This document shows, piece by piece, positions 7,093 through 7,482 of a DNA stretch of 7,482 nucleotides. The DNA lies in NCBI GenBank assembly GCA_031255815.1, contig JAIRRU010000293.1, positions 1 to 7,482 of the forward strand, given 5' to 3'. Each line of letters starts with the position of its first letter. The first letter of the stretch is position 1. The notes beneath the pieces are model-generated. The model was given only the letters and a program-made list of their open reading frames with translations, did no database searches and had not been told where the DNA came from. Position numbers and translations under genes: made by a program. Source of the stretch: Treponema sp. (GTDB taxonomy: Bacteria; Spirochaetota; Spirochaetia; Treponematales; Breznakiellaceae).

Positions 7093-7208
7093 GCCTGGCG
7101 ACGACCTACTTTCCCGCCCTTTACGGGGCAGTATCATCGGCGCGGGAGGGCTTGACTTCCGTGTTCGGAATGGGAACGGGTATGGCACCTCCGCCATTAT
7201 CACCAGGC
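7093..7208 (-). rRNA. rrf: 5S ribosomal RNA
   Basis: 116 nt on the minus strand, a normal 5S length. The 5' end GCCTGGTGAT pairs with the 3' end GTCGCCAGGC over 10 positions (with G-U pairs) to form helix I. The conserved CCATTCCGAACACGGAAGT arm and the GGAAAGTAGG region near the 3' end are clear. It follows 23S rRNA after about 42 nt, the usual bacterial order. Ends were set from helix I and may be off by a base or two. Confidence 0.95.
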
Positions 7209-7250
7209 GTTATTTCCTTTGCTTCCGGGGGGGTTTTTGCGAACGATAAT

Positions 7251-7482
7251 ATGGCCAAGCCTCACGGCAGATTAGTACCGGTCGGCTGAACGGGTTGCCC
7301 CGCTTGCACCGCCGGCCTATCGACCAGGTAGTCTTCCTGGTGCCTTCAGGAGGGTTAAACCCTCAGGGATGGTTTATCTTGAGGCGGGCTTCCCGCTTAG
7401 ATGCCTTCAGCGGTTATCCCTCCCGAACGTGGCTACCCGGCATTGCCCTTGGCAGAACAACCGGTACACCAGAGGTCCGTCC
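7251..7482 (-). rRNA. rrl: 23S ribosomal RNA, 3' end only (partial)
   Basis: About 232 nt of the 3' terminal domain on the minus strand, cut by the window edge. The minus strand reads GGACGGACCTCTGGTGTACC at the edge, which is the stretch just after the sarcin-ricin loop in E. coli 23S, and then ATCTAAGCGGGAAGC, CCTGAAGG, GATAGGCC, GTACTAAT and the end CCGTGAGGCTTGGCC. All are conserved 23S 3'-end landmarks. The exact 3' end is uncertain by a few bases because the pairing 5' end is not in view. Confidence 0.95.

Noticed and set aside
7064..7249. Plus-strand frame (61 codons) over the 5S region
   Set aside because: It overlaps the 5S rRNA gene in antisense and has no coding signal.

Overview
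The window joins the 3' end of a ribosomal RNA operon to a small carbohydrate-utilisation cluster. G+C is moderate (judged by eye, slightly above 50%). The genes are close-packed with strong AGGAGG-type Shine-Dalgarno sites, and the solute-binding protein is of the LplA/YtcQ type. Together with palindromic TTGTTCA-type repeats, this suggests a polysaccharide-degrading anaerobe. A gut Treponema/Spirochaete is my best guess, but that is inference; the partial 23S rRNA is the part of the window that could settle it.

Layout. (1) 1-1489, plus strand: the C-terminal 495 residues of a periplasmic or lipoprotein oligosaccharide-binding protein of an ABC importer; its N-terminus and any permeases lie outside the window to the left. 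(2) 1490-1645: a convergent intergenic region packed with four inverted repeats, three of them related in sequence, which probably ends transcription from both sides. (3) 1646-7033, minus strand: three genes transcribed towards the left. Read in that direction they are a PfkB-type sugar kinase (6158-7033), a 591-residue protein of unrecognised family with a glycoside-hydrolase-like look (4293-6068), and a YetA/PcRGLX-like exo-rhamnogalacturonan lyase family protein (1646-4264). (4) 7093-7482, minus strand: 5S rRNA and the last ~230 nt of 23S rRNA, immediately upstream of the kinase gene.

How the genes could work together. In Bacillus subtilis the binding protein gene lplA and yetA lie in the same lplABCD-yetA region. 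Here an LplA-type binding protein and a YetA-like protein lie next to each other but converge. Neither the YetA-like protein nor the 591-residue protein shows a signal peptide. The simplest model is import of pectin-derived (rhamnogalacturonan-type) oligosaccharides, cytoplasmic cleavage by the YetA-like lyase with help from the 591-residue protein, and phosphorylation of a released sugar by the kinase. The pathway assignment is inference; the family assignments of the binding protein, lyase and kinase rest on visible motifs. The kinase start codon lies only 59 nt after the 5S 3' end with no separate strong terminator, so read-through from the rRNA operon into the catabolic genes is possible.
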